A DNA stretch of 64,000 nucleotides from the NCBI RefSeq assembly GCF_035658495.1, contig NZ_CP141945.1:1403501-1467500 (forward strand). The letters are read 5' to 3'. The notes beneath the pieces are model-generated. The model was not told where the DNA came from, searched no databases, and was given only the letters and a program-made list of their open reading frames with translations. This document shows positions 7,904-16,528 of this stretch, in pieces. The DNA is from Novosphingobium sp. RL4. Lineage in GTDB: Bacteria; Pseudomonadota; Alphaproteobacteria; Sphingomonadales; Sphingomonadaceae. The translations under genes and the position numbers were made by a program. How positions within the stretch are numbered: the stretch's first letter is position 1; each line of letters begins with the position of its first letter.

Positions 7904-8451
7904 CCGATACGATCCACCGCTGCCGCTGGGCCCAGGGCGATGCCCGCATGCAGGCCTATCACGACGAGGAATGGGGCGTGCCGATCCGCGATTCCCGCGC
8001 GCTCTGGGAGAAGATGGTGCTCGACACCTTCCAGGCGGGCCTGTCCTGGCGCACGATCCTCAACAAGCGCGAGGCCTTCCGCGCCGCTTTCGAGGATTTC
8101 GAGCCGGAACGCATCGCCGCCTATGGCCCTGCCGAGATCGCGCGCCTGATGGGCGATGCCGGTATCGTGCGCGCCCGCGCCAAGATCGAGGCGACCATCC
8201 GCAACGCGCGTGCCTTCCTGGCCATGCAGGAGCAGGGCGAGGACTTCTCGCGGTTCGTCTGGTCGTTCGTGGGCGATGCGCCGCAGAAGGGCGACGGCAC
8301 CGGCAGCGCCGCCCGGTCCGCCGCCGGAGACGCGCTTTCGGCCGCGCTGAAGAAGCGCGGTTTCTCGTTCGTGGGGCCGGTGGTGGTCCATGCCTGGCTT
8401 CAGGCAACGGGGGTGATAAACGATCACGAGGCGACCTGCTTCCGCCGTTGA
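7900..8451 (+). CDS. tag: DNA-3-methyladenine glycosylase I
   Basis: Tag excises 3-methyladenine from alkylated DNA, the first step of base-excision repair. The 183-residue product shows the four zinc-snap ligands expected of the family: C8 and H21 at the N terminus (RCRW, YHDEEWG) and H176 and C180 at the C terminus (NDHEATC). The helix-hairpin-helix region around FQAGLSWRTILNKR is typical. It overlaps alkB by ATGA. With the two upstream oxygenases it forms an alkylation-damage repair operon. No Ada regulator is in the window. Confidence 0.95.
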   Translation: MTDTIHRCRWAQGDARMQAYHDEEWGVPIRDSRALWEKMVLDTFQAGLSWRTILNKREAFRAAFEDFEPERIAAYGPAEIARLMGDAGIVRARAKIEATIRNARAFLAMQEQGEDFSRFVWSFVGDAPQKGDGTGSAARSAAGDALSAALKKRGFSFVGPVVVHAWLQATGVINDHEATCFRR

Positions 8452-8518
8452 TATCGCGCCTTTCCAAGATCGCATCGGCCCGATAGCATCCGGCTTCCAG
8501 TTGCAGGGGGTATGGGCG

Positions 8519-10651
8519 ATGCGGTCGAAGTTCCTTTCGGGCCTGACGGTCATGAGCGCGGCTCTGGCGGCCATGCCCGCCTTTGCGCAAAGCGTGCCGA
8601 CAGCGCCGCCGGTTGCGGAGAAGAAGCCCTATCAGGTGCCTTCTCCCGGCGGCCCGCGCGAGGATGACTATTACTGGCTGCGCGACGATACCCGCAAGAA
8701 CGCCGAGATGCTCTCCTACCTCGCCGCCGAAAACGCCTGGACCGATGCGCAGATGGCGCGGCTCAAGCCGTTGGCGCAGAAGCTTTACGAAGAGACCGTC
8801 TCGCATATCAAGCAGGACGACAGCTCCGTTCCCTATGACGACAACGGCTGGTCCTATGCGCGCCGTTTCGCCGCGGGCGCGGACTATCCGGTGAACGAAC
8901 GCCGCAAGGCGGGGACCACCGGCGCCTGGCAGGTGCTGTTCGATCAGCCCGCCATGGCGAAGGGGCACAGCTTCTTCTCGCTCGGCGACTTCGCGGTGAG
9001 CGACGACAATACCAAAGTCGCCTGGGCGGAGGATACCGTCGGTCGGCGGCAGTATGTCCTGCGGGTCAAGGACATCGCGACCGGCAAGGTCATGAGCGAC
9101 ACCGTCGGCAATGTGGAGCCGAATCTCGTATGGAGCGGGGACGGGCGCACCGTGCTCTATATCGCCAAGGACCCGGTGACCCTGCGCGGCTATCAGGTGA
9201 AGGCCCATGTGCTCGGCACTGACCCGGCGAGCGACCGGCTGCTCTACGAGGAGAAGGACGACACCTTCCAGATGGGCATCCTGCGCACGCGGGACAGCAA
9301 ATACGTCTGCGTGGTGGTGCAGAGCACCGTCAGCGACGAGCAGCGCTGCGCGCCTGCGGCCTCGCCCGCCCCGGCCGCCTTCACCACCATCGCCCCGCGC
9401 GAGAAGGAGTTCCGCTACTATGCCGAACACCTCGGCGATCGCTGGGTGATCCGCACCAATCGCGGCGCGAAGAACTACAAGCTGGTGACCCTTGCAGATG
9501 CCGGGGCGGCGAAGGGCGAGGCTGCTTGGAAGGATATCGCTCCCGCCAGCGACACCGTCTTCATCGAGGATTTCGCGCCGTTCGAGGGCTTCGTCGCCAT
9601 CGACCAGCGCGAAGGCGGCAACCGCATGATCCGCCTGCTGACCGATGCCGGAAAATCGATCCCGGTCGAGGCCGGCGAGCCTGCCTACCGGATGGCGCTA
9701 GACGTCAACAGGGTGCCGTCCTCGCGCTGGGTCCGCTATACTTACGGTTCTCTCGTCACGCCGACGACGACGATCGAGATCAATGCCGGAACCGGCGAGA
9801 AACGCGTGCTCAAGGTCACGCCGGTGCCGGGCTACGATCCCTCGAAATACGTGACCGAGCGGGTCTGGGCTACCGCGCGGGACGGAACCCGGGTGCCGGT
9901 GTCGCTGGTCCATGCCAGGGGCGTGAAGCGAGACGGCACTGCCCCGCTGTTCCAGTATGCCTACGGCAGCTACGGCTATTCGACCGATCCGGCGGTCGAT
10001 CCTTCGCGGATCGGGATGCTGGACCGGGGCGTGGTCTATGCCATCGCCCATATTCGCGGCGGGCAGGAAATGGGGCGCGGCTGGTACGACGACGGGCACC
10101 TGCTGAACAAGAAGAACACCTTCACCGACTTCATCGACGTGACCCGCTATCTCGTGGCGCAGGGCTACGGGGCGAAGGGCCGGGTGGCCGCGATGGGCGG
10201 CAGCGCGGGCGGGCTGCTGATGGGCGCCGTCGCCAACATGGCGCCGCAGGACTACAAGGCGATCGTCGCGCAAGTGCCGTTCGTGGACGTGGTGACGACG
10301 ATGCTCGACGCTTCGATCCCGCTCACCACTTTCGAATACGACGAATGGGGCAATCCCGCGGTCCAGCCCTATTACGACTACATGCTGAGCTATTCGCCCT
10401 ACGACAACGTGACCGCGAAAGCCTATCCCTCGCTGTTCGTATCGACCGGGCTGTGGGACAGCCAGGTCCAGTACTACGAACCGGCCAAGTGGGTCGCGAA
10501 GCTGCGCGCCACCAAGACCGATGCCAACCCGCTGCTGTTCCGCATCAACATGGAGGCCGGGCACGGCGGCAAGTCGGGCCGGTTCGAACGCTACCGCGAT
10601 TCGGCGGAATGGACGGCTTTCGTGCTGGACCAGCTCGGCGTTCCCCAATGA
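8519..10651 (+). CDS. S9 family peptidase, oligopeptidase B-like, exported
   Basis: The 710-residue serine peptidase has a signal peptide (MRSKFLSG ... MPAFAQ), so it should act in the periplasm. An N-terminal beta-propeller region is followed by the alpha/beta hydrolase domain. The nucleophile lies in [10 protein letters not shown] near residue 560, the aspartate near GLWDSQV and the histidine in [10 protein letters not shown]. The sequence [15 protein letters not shown] near the N terminus is typical of the PtrB/S9A family. The frame is open from a TTG at 8501, but ATG 8519 has GGGGG eight bases upstream. Oligopeptidase B cleaves after basic residues, though specificity cannot be read here. 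Confidence 0.9.
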   Translation: MRSKFLSGLTVMSAALAAMPAFAQSVPTAPPVAEKKPYQVPSPGGPREDDYYWLRDDTRKNAEMLSYLAAENAWTDAQMARLKPLAQKLYEETVSHIKQDDSSVPYDDNGWSYARRFAAGADYPVNERRKAGTTGAWQVLFDQPAMAKGHSFFSLGDFAVSDDNTKVAWAEDTVGRRQYVLRVKDIATGKVMSDTVGNVEPNLVWSGDGRTVLYIAKDPVTLRGYQVKAHVLGTDPASDRLLYEEKDDTFQMGILRTRDSKYVCVVVQSTVSDEQRCAPAASPAPAAFTTIAPREKEFRYYAEHLGDRWVIRTNRGAKNYKLVTLADAGAAKGEAAWKDIAPASDTVFIEDFAPFEGFVAIDQREGGNRMIRLLTDAGKSIPVEAGEPAYRMALDVNRVPSSRWVRYTYGSLVTPTTTIEINAGTGEKRVLKVTPVPGYDPSKYVTERVWATARDGTRVPVSLVHARGVKRDGTAPLFQYAYGSYGYSTDPAVDPSRIGMLDRGVVYAIAHIRGGQEMGRGWYDDGHLLNKKNTFTDFIDVTRYLVAQGYGAKGRVAAMGGSAGGLLMGAVANMAPQDYKAIVAQVPFVDVVTTMLDASIPLTTFEYDEWGNPAVQPYYDYMLSYSPYDNVTAKAYPSLFVSTGLWDSQVQYYEPAKWVAKLRATKTDANPLLFRINMEAGHGGKSGRFERYRDSAEWTAFVLDQLGVPQ

Positions 10652-10667
10652 GCAGCGCGCGCTTTCC

Positions 10668-10696
10668 TTGACTCCTTGCGGGCGTTCGCTTAGGGG
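10668..10696 (+). promoter_or_regulatory. Possible rpoZ promoter
   Basis: TTGACT at 10668-10673 is a good -35 element. TAGGGG at 10691-10696, after a 17-base spacer, is only a weak -10. It sits 40 bases before rpoZ in the gap after the peptidase gene. Confidence 0.3.
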
Positions 10697-10736
10697 CCAT
10701 CGTTTACCGATCCACCAGATTTCATACGGAGTGCCC

Positions 10737-11081
10737 ATGGCGCGCGTTACCGTCGAAGATTGCGTCGACAAGATCCCCAACCGCTTCGATCTGGTCCTGC
10801 TGGCCGCACAGCGTGCGCGCGAGATTTCGGGCGGTGCCGAACTCACCATCGAACGCGACCGTGACAAGAACCCGGTCGTCGCCCTGCGCGAAATCGCGGA
10901 GCAGACCGTGACCCCGGCGGTCCTCAAGGAAACGCTGGTCACCTCGATGCAGCGCGTTCTGCCCGACGACGACGACGAGATGGACGAAATCGGTTCGCTC
11001 AGCCAGTCGGCCGAAGCCCTGCGCATCACCGCGTCGGCTCCGACCCGCAATACCTCGCTGGGCGGCGATTACGACGGTTGA
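10737..11081 (+). CDS. rpoZ: RNA polymerase omega subunit
   Basis: The 114-residue product begins [23 protein letters not shown], the conserved omega N terminus. It continues with the helix [11 protein letters not shown] and ends in an acidic, low-complexity tail (PDDDDEMDE). Omega helps assemble and stabilise RNA polymerase by chaperoning the beta-prime subunit. ATG 10737 gives the normal alphaproteobacterial length. The spoT/rel gene often found next to rpoZ elsewhere is absent here. A ParA-type ATPase gene follows instead. Confidence 0.97.
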   Translation: MARVTVEDCVDKIPNRFDLVLLAAQRAREISGGAELTIERDRDKNPVVALREIAEQTVTPAVLKETLVTSMQRVLPDDDDEMDEIGSLSQSAEALRITASAPTRNTSLGGDYDG

Positions 11082-11133
11082 TCTTGCGCGTTCCCGGTTG
11101 ACGGATCGCCGCTGACCGGCAACCATCGTTCAG

Positions 11134-11976
11134 GTGGTTGGCAAGAAACACAAGTTGCCCCGGATTGCCGGGGCTGCCGGCGGGCCGGCCCCGAAAGGGG
11201 CGCGGCCCGTTGTTGCGAGTTCGCGGCACGAACGCGCGCCCGGCGCCACGATCGCCATCTACAGCGTCAAGGGCGGGGTCGGGAAGACGACTTTCGCGGC
11301 CAATCTCTCCTGGTGTGCGGCGCAGACCGGGCGGCGCACGCTGCTGTGGGATCTCGATGCGGCGGGAGGCTCCGGCTTCCTCTACGGGCTGGAGCCGGGA
11401 CGCTCGGGTCTCGCCGAAGAGGTATTTTCGCGCGATCGCCCGGCATCGCGGCTGATCCAGCATACCGCGTGGGAGAACATAGACGTCCTCCCCGCCGATG
11501 AAAGCATTCGCGCGCTCGATGCCCAGCTCATGCGGATCGGCAAGCGCAAGCGGCTGGCGAAACTCGCCGGGGAGCTTTCGGAAAACTATGAGCGCATCGT
11601 GCTCGATTGTCCTCCGGTCATGAACGAACTTTCGGCCCAGGTCGTGCGCGCGGCCGACCTGGTGATCGTGCCGCTGCCGCCATCGCCGCTTTCGGCGCGG
11701 GCCTTCGAGCTGGTAGTGCGCGAGATCGCGGGCAATACCCGCCGCCATCCGCCGATCCTGCCAGTGCTCTCGATGCTCGACTTGCGCCGCGCGCTGCACA
11801 AGCAGGCGCGCGAGGCGAACCCGAACTGGCCCTCCATCCCCTATGCCAGCGCGGTCGAACAATGCGCCGTGCAGCGCCAGCCGGTGGGCGTCCATGCACC
11901 GCAAAGCCCCGCCGCGCAGCAGTTCTCCCGCCTGTGGGGCGCGATCGAGGCGAAGCTGGCCGAACGCGCGGGCTGA
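11134..11976 (+). CDS. ParA/MinD-family ATPase
   Basis: The 280-residue protein has a deviant Walker A motif KGGVGKTTFAANL near residue 47, a Walker A-prime-like LLWDLDAAGG near 70 and a Walker B-like IVLDCPPVM near 160. A positively charged N-terminal extension of about 38 residues precedes the fold. No parB or centromere-like repeats are adjacent, so it is probably an orphan ParA positioning protein rather than the chromosome partition ATPase. The GTG at 11134 lacks a good ribosome-binding site, so the start is uncertain. Partner and cargo cannot be inferred. Confidence 0.85.
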   Translation: MVGKKHKLPRIAGAAGGPAPKGARPVVASSRHERAPGATIAIYSVKGGVGKTTFAANLSWCAAQTGRRTLLWDLDAAGGSGFLYGLEPGRSGLAEEVFSRDRPASRLIQHTAWENIDVLPADESIRALDAQLMRIGKRKRLAKLAGELSENYERIVLDCPPVMNELSAQVVRAADLVIVPLPPSPLSARAFELVVREIAGNTRRHPPILPVLSMLDLRRALHKQAREANPNWPSIPYASAVEQCAVQRQPVGVHAPQSPAAQQFSRLWGAIEAKLAERAG

Positions 11977-12045
11977 GGGTTCTTGCGGAACCGCTGTTCA
12001 GCGGCGGCGCAAAAGGGTAGATTTCCCGCGCTTCAGGGGGAATGC

Positions 12046-13089
12046 ATGAACGAGATCAGCGAAAGTCTGGCCGAAATCGGGCAGGGCGGCCTCATCGCGA
12101 ACGCGGCCGAGCCGCACCGGGACGCGGGCGACACCGGCCATACGCATGAAACCGCGTGCCTCAATTGCGGCACGGCGCTGATCGGTTCGCACTGCCATGC
12201 CTGCGGACAGGCCGCCCACGTCCACCGCAGCCTCGGCGCGTTCTTCCACGACCTGCTGCACGGCGTGTTCCATTTCGAGGGGCGGATCTGGCGGACCCTG
12301 CCGATGCTGCTGCGCCGTCCGGGCCGGCTGACGCGCGAATATATCGACGGCCGCCGAGCAAGCTATGTCTCGCCGATCGCGCTGTTCCTGTTCAGCGTGT
12401 TCCTGATGTTCGCGGTGTTCCACGCGGTGGAGGATCACGAGACCATCGCCGCCGCACCTGTCGAGAGCGGAGACTTCGAGACGGCGGTGACGGCCGGCCA
12501 GCAGAAGCTGGACGGGCTGAAGGCACAGCGCCGGACGCTGCGCGCGCAAGGCAGCGATACCGCCGAGGTCGAGCGGCGGATCGACGAGCAGCACCAGGCG
12601 CTCGAAGTGCTGAAGGAGACGCGGGCGGCGGTAGCGGGGAATGGCGGCGAACAGCATTTCAGCGATATTCGCCCGCTCGACAAGGCTATCGGCAAGTTCC
12701 GCAAGAACCCCGAACTCGCGGCCTACAAGCTCCAGACTTACGCCTACAAGTACAGCTGGGCGCTGATCCCGATCTCGGTTCCGTTCCTGTGGCTGCTGTT
12801 CCCCTTCAGCCGCCGGTTCCATCTCTACGATCACACGGTCTTCGTGACTTATTCGCTCTGCTTCATGACCCTGCTGGTGATCCTGGGCATGGCGCTTCAG
12901 GCAGCCGGGGCGGGCTTCGTGGCAGGCTTGCTGTTCTTCGTGCCGCCGTTCCATATGTATGCACAACTGCGCGGCGCCTATGGGGTGGGCCGCTTCGGCG
13001 CGATTTGGCGCACGGTGCTGCTGGGCTGGTTCGCCTCCACCGCGCTACTGCTGTTCTTCATCATGATCATGGCGCAGATCAGCCTCTGA
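12046..13089 (+). CDS. DUF3667 family membrane protein
   Basis: The 347-residue product has an N-terminal zinc-ribbon (CLNCGTALIGSHCHACGQ, four cysteines near residues 44-60), the usual start of DUF3667 proteins. A conserved-looking stretch FFHDLLHGVFHFEGRIWRTL precedes a transmembrane segment near 115 (IALFLFSVFLMFAVF). A charged coiled-coil-like stretch spans about 150-200, and three to four C-terminal membrane helices follow. ATG 12046 is preceded by GGGGGAA. The function of the family is unknown. It stands alone between the ParA-like and exonuclease genes. Confidence 0.85.
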   Translation: MNEISESLAEIGQGGLIANAAEPHRDAGDTGHTHETACLNCGTALIGSHCHACGQAAHVHRSLGAFFHDLLHGVFHFEGRIWRTLPMLLRRPGRLTREYIDGRRASYVSPIALFLFSVFLMFAVFHAVEDHETIAAAPVESGDFETAVTAGQQKLDGLKAQRRTLRAQGSDTAEVERRIDEQHQALEVLKETRAAVAGNGGEQHFSDIRPLDKAIGKFRKNPELAAYKLQTYAYKYSWALIPISVPFLWLLFPFSRRFHLYDHTVFVTYSLCFMTLLVILGMALQAAGAGFVAGLLFFVPPFHMYAQLRGAYGVGRFGAIWRTVLLGWFASTALLLFFIMIMAQISL

Positions 13090-13135
13090 TACCCGCCTCG
13101 CCCTGCGGGCAGCGGCCTGCTAAGGCGCGGGGGTG

Positions 13136-13996
13136 ATGACCAGCCAGCCGAATCCCGCCGCCAGCCCCGAGACCGAGACCGAACCCGATTTCGTCGTCGT
13201 CGACGTGGAGACCGCCTGTTCGCGGGTCAGCAGTATCTGCCAGATCGGCATCGTGGGCTTTCGAAACGGGCGGGAGACTTTCGCCTACGAAACGCTGGTC
13301 GACCCGCGCGACGAATTCTCGCCGTTCAACGTGGGCATCCATGGCATCAGGCCCGAGCAGGTCGTGGGCCATCCCTGCTTCGGCGATATTCACGCCGCCG
13401 TCACCGGGCATCTGGCCGGGCGGATCACCGTTGCCCATTCCCACTTCGACAAGGGCGCGCTTGCCGCAGCCTGCCGGATCGGCGAACTGCCGGAGATCGA
13501 GACGCGCTGGCTCGACAGCGTGCGCGTGGCCAAGCGGGCCTGGCCCGAGCTTCCCAGCCACCGGCTCAATATCCTGACCTCTTTCCTCGGTATCGAGCAC
13601 CGCCATCACGACGCGCTGAGCGATGCGCGCGCGGCCGGCATGGTGATCGTCCGTGCCATCGAACATACCGGTCTCGGGCTCGACGGGTGGATGACCGCCC
13701 CGGCCAGGAAGAAGATCGAGGTGCCTCAGCCCGCCACAGACGGTCCGCTCTCGGGCGAACGTGTCGCCATTCTGGGAGAGCCGCGCGATGGCCCGCTGGC
13801 ACAGTTCGTGGCGCGGGCGGGCGGGCGCGTGGTGGCTTCGGTGGGGATGACCACGACGATGCTGGTCGTCAGCACGAAGAACCCCTACGGCCGCTGGGTC
13901 AGCGCCGCGCCCCAGCACCGCAAGGCGCAGGAACTGCGCGATGCAGGCCGGCCGATCGCCATCCTGACCGAGGGCGATTTGCGCAGCAGGTTCTGA
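13136..13996 (+). CDS. 3'-5' exonuclease with C-terminal BRCT domain
   Basis: The 286-residue protein has a DEDDh exonuclease domain resembling the DNA polymerase III epsilon subunit. The first motif is VVDVETA near residue 22. The second region contains HSHFDKGAL, and the last is HHDALSDARAA near 160. After a short linker (about 185-205) a BRCT-like domain runs to the end (SGERVAILGE, LVVSTKNPYGRW, KAQELRDAGRPIAILTE). GTG 13133 and ATG 13136 are adjacent, and I chose the ATG. The BRCT domain would target the nuclease to DNA ends or partners, so a repair role is likely but not proven. Confidence 0.88.
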   Translation: MTSQPNPAASPETETEPDFVVVDVETACSRVSSICQIGIVGFRNGRETFAYETLVDPRDEFSPFNVGIHGIRPEQVVGHPCFGDIHAAVTGHLAGRITVAHSHFDKGALAAACRIGELPEIETRWLDSVRVAKRAWPELPSHRLNILTSFLGIEHRHHDALSDARAAGMVIVRAIEHTGLGLDGWMTAPARKKIEVPQPATDGPLSGERVAILGEPRDGPLAQFVARAGGRVVASVGMTTTMLVVSTKNPYGRWVSAAPQHRKAQELRDAGRPIAILTEGDLRSRF

Positions 13997-14039
13997 TCGG
14001 GCGGCCCCGGCAAGGAGCGGGGCGGACGCCCTTTCCCGG

Positions 14040-14834
14040 TCAGGCGGCTTCGCGTTGCAGCCAGCCGCGCAGCAGGAAATTGGTCTGCTCGGGATGCTCC
14101 AGCGCGGCCATGTGCCCGCAAGAGCCGATCTCGTGATAGCTGGACGTGGCGATCCGCTCGTGGATTTCGCGGGCGTGATCGGGCGGGGTTATGCGGTCGC
14201 CGTCACCGACGACGATCATCGTCGGCACCTTGATCCGGCTCAGGCCCTCGAGCGAATCGGGACGGGTCATGATCGCGTGCTGCTGGCGGATGAACGCCTC
14301 GCCGCCGACGCGTGACGCCATGGCGCGCATCTCGTCCGCGACATGGCCTTCGGTGTGATCGGGATGGACCAGATCGCCGAGCAGTTTGCGGGTGACGCCA
14401 AGGAACTTGCCGCGCTGGAGCGAGGCGATGCCCGCCTTGCGTTGCAGGGTGCGTTCCGGCGTGTCGCTGCGGGCGCTGGAGTTGATGAGCGCGAGGCGGC
14501 TCACGCGTTCCGGCGCGCGGCGCATGATTTCCAGCGCGACATAGCCGCCCATCGACAGGCTCACCAGCGAGAAGCGGCGCGGCGCGGCGGCCAGCGTGCG
14601 TTCGGCCATGGCGCCGATCGTGTCGTCCAGCGTGAGGTCGGCGACCATCGGCGCGGCGACATCGGCAAGGCTGCGGATCTGGCGGCTCCAGAGGGACTGG
14701 TCGCACAGCAGGCCGGGCAGGAACACCACGGGTTCCAGCGCAGGCGCGGCGCGGGTTTCCACCTGCCGCTCGTCAGTCATGAACCAGTCGGCACGGGCCT
14801 GCGTGCCGGTTTCCTCAATTGCCAGAGTCGCCAT
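14040..14834 (-). CDS. Alpha/beta-fold hydrolase
   Basis: The 264-residue protein has an alpha/beta hydrolase core with the nucleophile elbow SLSMGGY near residue 95, the oxyanion region VVFLPGLLCDQSLW near 37, the acid in VVGDGDRITPP near 213 and a histidine in GSCGHMAALEHPE near 240. The ATG has GGAG upstream. It is divergent from a LysR regulator with a shared 87-base control region holding a perfect inverted repeat, so it is the likely target of that regulator. The substrate (ester, lactone or ring-cleavage product) cannot be told. Confidence 0.85.
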   Translation of the reverse strand: MATLAIEETGTQARADWFMTDERQVETRAAPALEPVVFLPGLLCDQSLWSRQIRSLADVAAPMVADLTLDDTIGAMAERTLAAAPRRFSLVSLSMGGYVALEIMRRAPERVSRLALINSSARSDTPERTLQRKAGIASLQRGKFLGVTRKLLGDLVHPDHTEGHVADEMRAMASRVGGEAFIRQQHAIMTRPDSLEGLSRIKVPTMIVVGDGDRITPPDHAREIHERIATSSYHEIGSCGHMAALEHPEQTNFLLRGWLQREAA

Positions 14835-14852
14835 ATCAAATCTCCTGGGCCC

Positions 14853-14885
14853 GAATTGGGCTTGTGATCGTCATCTGTCCAATTC
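14853..14885. promoter_or_regulatory. Inverted repeat between hydrolase and LysR genes
   Basis: GAATTGG (14853-14859) and CCAATTC (14879-14885) are perfect 7-bp arms separated by 19 bases in the divergent intergenic region. The position fits an operator of the adjacent LysR protein, although it is not the usual T-N11-A spacing. Confidence 0.4.
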
Positions 14886-14921
14886 ATGATGATGGCGATC
14901 TTGATATGTTTTAGGTATGAT

Positions 14922-15818
14922 GTGGAACTCCGGCATATTCGCTACTTCCTCGCCGTGGCCGAGGAGCGCCATTTTACCCGCGCCGCGCAGCGCCTGGGCA
15001 TCGGGCAGCCGCCGCTCAGCCACCAGATCAAGGATCTGGAGCGTGAAGTGGGCACTCCGCTGTTCCACCGCATTCCGCAAGGCGCCGAACTGACCGAGGC
15101 CGGGCGGGCCTTCGAGGAGCGGGTTCGCGCGATTCCCGGCATCGTTGCCGAAGCGGTGAGCGCCGCGCAGCGGGCCGCGGCAGGGGAAACGGGGCGGATT
15201 CGCGTGGGCTTCACCGGATCGGCGGCGTTCAACCCGCTCGTGCCGCAGGCGATCCGCATCTATCGGCGGCGCTTTCCCGAGGTGGAGCTGAGCCTGACCG
15301 AGCACAATTCCAACGGTCTGGTGGAAGGGCTCGGGGACGGTTCGCTGGACGTGGCGTTCCTGCGCCCCGATGCCGTGGACAAGACCGGCCTGCGCCTGTT
15401 CCATCTGGCCGACGAACCCCTGATCGCGGCGCTGGCCTCTTCGCGAATGCCGCATGGCGATCCGATCCGGCTGGAGCAGCTTGCGCTCGATCCGTTCATC
15501 CTCACGCCGCGCGCGCTTGGTCCCACGCTGTTCGATGCCACGCTGGAGGCCTGCCGAAGGGCCGGGTTCGATCCGGTGATCGGCCAGTCCGCGCCGCAGG
15601 TGGCGTCCGTGCTGGCACTGGTGGCGGCGGAACTCGGAGTGGCGCTGGTGCCGCATTCCATGCGCGACGCCTCGTTCAGGGGCGTGACCTATCACGACCT
15701 CGAAGGCGACATGCCGACCGCGACGCTGGCGCTGGCGATCCGCAGCGACGAGCGCGCCGCGACGGTCAGCGCCTTCGTGGCGGAAGCCCGCTTTCCCAGC
15801 GAGCCGGACGGAGGCTGA
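14922..15818 (+). CDS. LysR family transcriptional regulator
   Basis: The 298-residue product begins VELRHIRYFLAVAEERHFTRAAQRLGI, a typical LysR winged helix-turn-helix, followed by the effector-binding domain (RIRVGFTGSAAFNPLVPQAI onward) of the CatM/BenM-like class. The open frame extends to 14886, but GTG 14922 gives the normal LysR start and has AGG six bases upstream. It is divergent from the hydrolase gene and probably controls it and itself through the inverted repeat between them. The ligand is unknown, but the class often senses aromatic or ring-cleavage acids. Confidence 0.9.
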   Translation: MELRHIRYFLAVAEERHFTRAAQRLGIGQPPLSHQIKDLEREVGTPLFHRIPQGAELTEAGRAFEERVRAIPGIVAEAVSAAQRAAAGETGRIRVGFTGSAAFNPLVPQAIRIYRRRFPEVELSLTEHNSNGLVEGLGDGSLDVAFLRPDAVDKTGLRLFHLADEPLIAALASSRMPHGDPIRLEQLALDPFILTPRALGPTLFDATLEACRRAGFDPVIGQSAPQVASVLALVAAELGVALVPHSMRDASFRGVTYHDLEGDMPTATLALAIRSDERAATVSAFVAEARFPSEPDGG

Positions 15819-15821
15819 GGA

Positions 15822-16298
15822 TCAGCGCACGCGCACCTTGCGCGCCTGCATGAGCGTGAGCGCGATCATCAGCCGCGTGGAATGGATCGCGCCATCCAGC
15901 AGGGTGCCGCGCGGCTCCGCGCAGGCGAGCGTGACGGGGCGAAGTTCAGGCCCTTCGAGCAGGCTGACCATCAGCCGTTCGTCGGATGAGAGGCGGTGCG
16001 CAAGGCCCAGCCGCATCGGGCGGCCCAGCGCGGCTTCGAAGAGCAGGCAGAAACTGTCGATCACCGGCGCGAGCATGGCGCAGTCGAACAGATCGAGCCG
16101 GGCGGCGAGGCTGGGCTGGGCATGTTCGCCATCCTCGCGCGCACTGCGCCAGCACCGGGCGATGTCGACCAGCACGCTGGCGGGAAGGGTGCGGCGGGCA
16201 AAGGCGGGCTTGAAATCCTGCAGGGGCTCGGGATCGCCCGGAACGGAACTGCCGGAGCAGGACGCGCAAGGCACGGGAACGGGAAAATGAAAGGACAT
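15822..16298 (-). CDS. Hypothetical protein behind a Fur-like box
   Basis: The 158-residue product matches no family I recognise. It has an N-terminal CASC pair within a Pro/Ser-rich segment (PVPVPCASCSG) and a middle helical region (LDLFDCAMLAPVIDSFCLLF). The end is basic (ARKVRVR). There is no signal peptide or membrane segment. It lies alone between LysR and a TonB receptor on the minus strand, with a Fur-like palindrome 34 bases upstream of its ATG. The position suggests an iron-repressed cytoplasmic protein. The stop lies 3 bases from the convergent LysR stop. Confidence 0.65.
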   Translation of the reverse strand: MSFHFPVPVPCASCSGSSVPGDPEPLQDFKPAFARRTLPASVLVDIARCWRSAREDGEHAQPSLAARLDLFDCAMLAPVIDSFCLLFEAALGRPMRLGLAHRLSSDERLMVSLLEGPELRPVTLACAEPRGTLLDGAIHSTRLMIALTLMQARKVRVR

Positions 16299-16331
16299 AA
16301 CGGGGCACTCCAGGTCGCACCATTATGCTAA

Positions 16332-16346
16332 TGCAAATCATTCGCA
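16332..16346. promoter_or_regulatory. Fur-like box upstream of the 158-residue hypothetical gene
   Basis: TGCAAATCATTCGCA is a near-perfect palindrome matching 10 of 14 fixed positions of the 7-1-7 Fur consensus. It sits 34 bases upstream of the minus-strand gene at 16298 and could overlap its promoter. Confidence 0.55.
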
Positions 16347-16440
16347 AATAAAAGCCCCGAAGCCGTCGTCCCGGCGCTGGGCGCGCACGGGCCGGCTTGC
16401 CGGGCTGAGCCCGCGCCTGATCGGCCCGCACTGACCGGCC

Positions 16441-16474
16441 CGGGTAACGGCAGGCACATCCCCGCCGTTACCCG
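16441..16474 (-). terminator. Perfect inverted repeat after the Gly-rich TonB receptor gene
   Basis: CGGGTAACGGC (16441-16451) and GCCGTTACCCG (16464-16474) form an 11-bp perfect stem with a 12-base loop, 55 bases beyond the receptor stop. No T tract follows on the minus strand, so termination would need Rho, or the hairpin may protect the 3-prime end. Confidence 0.5.
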
Positions 16475-16528
16475 CGGCCCCGGTCCTGCTATCGGCCCAA
16501 CCCCGCGATCCTGCCGGGCCGGGCGCGC

